Assembly: GCA_016177555.1 (NCBI GenBank)
Contig: JACOVB010000504.1
Location: 1-8,058 of the forward strand
Source: Candidatus Rokuibacteriota bacterium
Lineage (GTDB): Bacteria > Methylomirabilota > Methylomirabilia > Rokubacteriales > CSP1-6
Reading direction: 5' to 3'
Length of the DNA stretch: 8,058 bases
Below, one piece after another: positions 7,086 to 8,058 of the stretch. The notes beneath the pieces were generated by a model, which made no database searches, was not told the origin of the DNA, and worked only from the letters and a program-made list of their open reading frames with translations. Made by a program: the position numbers and the translations under genes. The stretch's first letter is position 1. Each line of letters starts with the position of its first letter.

Positions 7086-7541
7086 GTGCCAGCAACCCTC
7101 CGCCACTTCGAGGACTTCAGGCCGGGCGACGTGATCGAGCTCGGCAGCCGGACCATCACGAAGGAGGCCATCATCGCGTTCGCGAAGGAGTTCGACCCGC
7201 AGGTGTTCCACGTGGACGAGGAGGCCGCCAAGCAGACGATCTACGGGGGGCTCCTGGCCAGCGGCTGGCACACGGGCTCCCTCCTGATGCGGCTCCTGTA
7301 CGATGGCCTCGTCGCGCGCACGGCGAGCCTCGGCTCCCCCGGCATCGACGAGCTGCGGTGGCTCAAGCCCGTTCGCCCCGGCGACACGCTCGCGGGACGC
7401 ATGACCGTGATCGAGAGCATCCCCTCCCGGAGCAAGCCGGACCGGGGCATGGTCCGCTCGCTGATGGAGCTACGGAACCAGCACGGCGAGGTGGTGCTTA
7501 CGGTCAAGGGGCTCAGCCTGCTGGGCCGCCGGCCGGCCTGA
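7086..7541 (+). CDS. MaoC-family (R)-specific enoyl-CoA hydratase-like dehydratase
   Basis: Hot-dog-fold hydratase of 151 residues, complete for a single-domain MaoC protein. Members hydrate enoyl-CoA thioesters, often supplying or removing (R)-3-hydroxyacyl-CoA. The catalytic pair is visible as Asp37 and His42 in '[13 protein letters not shown]', with the same five-residue spacing as Asp31/His36 of Aeromonas PhaJ. It is followed by '[11 protein letters not shown]' (53-63) and the second-half motif '[13 protein letters not shown]' (89-101). The GTG at 7086 is chosen because it follows the previous stop by 3 bases and the protein begins at the expected point; no ribosome site is seen, so it is probably coupled to the gene before it. 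Pairing of a crotonase gene with a MaoC gene fits acyl-CoA or polyester metabolism, but the crotonase partner here is broken. Confidence 0.92.
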   Translation: MPATLRHFEDFRPGDVIELGSRTITKEAIIAFAKEFDPQVFHVDEEAAKQTIYGGLLASGWHTGSLLMRLLYDGLVARTASLGSPGIDELRWLKPVRPGDTLAGRMTVIESIPSRSKPDRGMVRSLMELRNQHGEVVLTVKGLSLLGRRPA

Positions 7542-7568
7542 GCGAGAGGCCGTACCCCAGGATGGGCG

Positions 7569-7598
7569 TTGACCGGTCCCCGACTCTTGCTGTAGATT
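7569..7598 (+). promoter_or_regulatory. Predicted leaderless promoter of the basic protein gene
   Basis: TTGACC (7569-7574, five of six matches to the sigma-70 -35 box) and TAGATT (7593-7598, four of six to the -10 box) are 18 bases apart. The ATG at 7606 begins 8 bases after the -10 box, where transcription would normally start, and there is no ribosome site in between. Together these suggest a leaderless mRNA. The site lies in the 64-base gap after the MaoC gene, so the basic protein has its own promoter. Confidence 0.6.
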
Positions 7599-7605
7599 CT
7601 GTTCC

Positions 7606-7836
7606 ATGAAAAAGAAGAAAGCGGTGAAGGCAGTGAAGAAGGTGACGAAGAAGGCGGTGGCGAAGCAGCCCGCGGCCAAGAAGGCGCCCGCCCCGAAGAA
7701 GGCGGTCTCGACGACGCCGAGCCCGGCAATCCAACCCTCGGGGCCCTCAAGAGGCGGCGGCGCCGCGCGGGCGGCCTACACGCCCCCACCGGTCCAGGGC
7801 ACCGGCTGGGCGCCCTTCAGGTACCCCCCCCAGTAG
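7606..7836 (+). CDS. Small lysine/alanine-rich basic protein with proline/aromatic tail
   Basis: A 76-residue protein. The first 33 or so residues are a Lys/Ala/Val repeat-like segment with 14 lysines in residues 2-32 (opening M-K-K-K-K-A-V-K-A-V), like the tails of bacterial histone H1-like proteins. Residues 34-56 form a Ser/Pro/Gly-rich linker. The tail (58-76) contains 'YTPPPVQGTGWAPFRYPPQ', less biased and possibly a separate functional motif. No signal peptide or membrane segment is seen. A nucleic-acid-associated role is plausible by composition only. The start is supported by promoter boxes placed directly upstream and by the run of Lys codons right after ATG. The 3' end has a run of eight C (7824-7831), which makes the last codons sensitive to sequencing error. 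A minus-strand transporter frame overlaps its last 90 bases. Confidence 0.75.
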   Translation: MKKKKAVKAVKKVTKKAVAKQPAAKKAPAPKKAVSTTPSPAIQPSGPSRGGGAARAAYTPPPVQGTGWAPFRYPPQ

Positions 7837-8058
7837 GCGGTCCTTGCGCTCCCCCGGTACGCCGACGGCGGCCGGGGAGCGCGCGAGCCAGCAGGGCCCG
7901 GGCGGCCTCGCGCACGAGGCCTCGCCCTTCGGGCCCTGGCAGACCACGACTCCCGCGACGGCCAGCAAACCCCCCGCGAGCTGTAGCGGCTGGAGTCGGT
8001 CGTCCAGGATCAGCCAGGACAGGAGCAGCCCTTGGCTTGCCCATGCCGCCGGGCCCGA
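7747..8058 (-). CDS. DMT/EamA-family transporter, C-terminal part only
   Basis: Minus-strand frame entering from the right edge. Its first 41 residues in the window (8058 down to 7936) contain two hydrophobic segments split by a short charged loop, 'LILDDRLQPLQLAGG', followed by 'LLAVAGVVVCQ'. This matches the last two membrane helices of EamA-domain drug/metabolite transporters ('..GERLTPLQLLGGALILAG..'). The start and most of the protein lie beyond the window. EamA proteins normally end soon after this helix, but here the frame runs on for about 62 Pro/Gly/Arg-rich residues to the stop at 7749-7747, inside the basic protein gene on the other strand. A frame change near 7910-7935 would instead end the protein at 7817 after a more natural helix-like tail ('LVREAARALLARALPGRRRR'). 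The family call is fairly safe; the true 3' end is not. Confidence 0.7.
   Translation of the reverse strand, partial: SGPAAWASQGLLLSWLILDDRLQPLQLAGGLLAVAGVVVCQGPKGEASCARPPGPCWLARSPAAVGVPGERKDRLLGGVPEGRPAGALDRWGRVGRPRGAAAS

Noticed and set aside
7824..7831. Run of eight C as a programmed frameshift site
   Set aside because: It lies two codons before the stop of the basic protein, and no meaningful alternative frame follows; it is more useful as a warning of sequencing error.

Overview
This is a very GC-rich window with strong G/C bias at third codon positions, GTG and TTG starts, and genes packed with gaps of a few bases or short overlaps. The gene content (TAXI-type TRAP transporter, UbiD-family decarboxylase, acyl-CoA synthetase, crotonase, MaoC hydratase) fits a free-living soil or subsurface heterotroph that uses organic acids. 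It resembles Candidatus Rokubacteria/Methylomirabilota or a GC-rich proteobacterium. No phylogenetic marker is present, so the lineage is inference only.

The left part (1-5313, all + strand) reads as one transcription unit. It holds the 3' end of a TAXI solute-binding protein gene, a fused TRAP permease, a UbiD-family prenyl-FMN-dependent (de)carboxylase and an AMP-binding acyl-CoA synthetase. The simplest reading is uptake of a carboxylic acid, probably aromatic or unsaturated, followed by decarboxylation or carboxylation and CoA activation. The UbiD protein keeps every catalytic and metal-ligand residue that could be checked. The acyl-CoA synthetase keeps its core motifs.

The middle part (5314-6873) starts with a 127-base gap. 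This gap holds a coding-like stretch on the minus strand, apparently the last 30 or so codons of a lost gene, and a weak -10 element. It is followed by tenA (thiaminase II family, all catalytic positions present) and an overlapping lipoprotein gene that looks like a DUF3750 member.

The right part (6874-8058) has a 58-codon remnant that joins the two ends of an enoyl-CoA hydratase, an intact MaoC-family hydratase, and a lysine/alanine-rich small basic protein behind what looks like a leaderless promoter. Converging from the minus strand is the C-terminal end of a DMT/EamA-family transporter.

No RNA gene, CRISPR array, insertion sequence or phage gene was seen. The main unusual feature is a set of places where genes seem shortened or joined: the permease/UbiD boundary without a permease stop, the antisense gene tail at 5306-5404, the collapsed crotonase, and the odd tail of the DMT transporter. 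These may be real small deletions or metagenome assembly errors, and the sequence alone cannot separate the two. I did not find a convincing new defence, mobile or RNA-based system.
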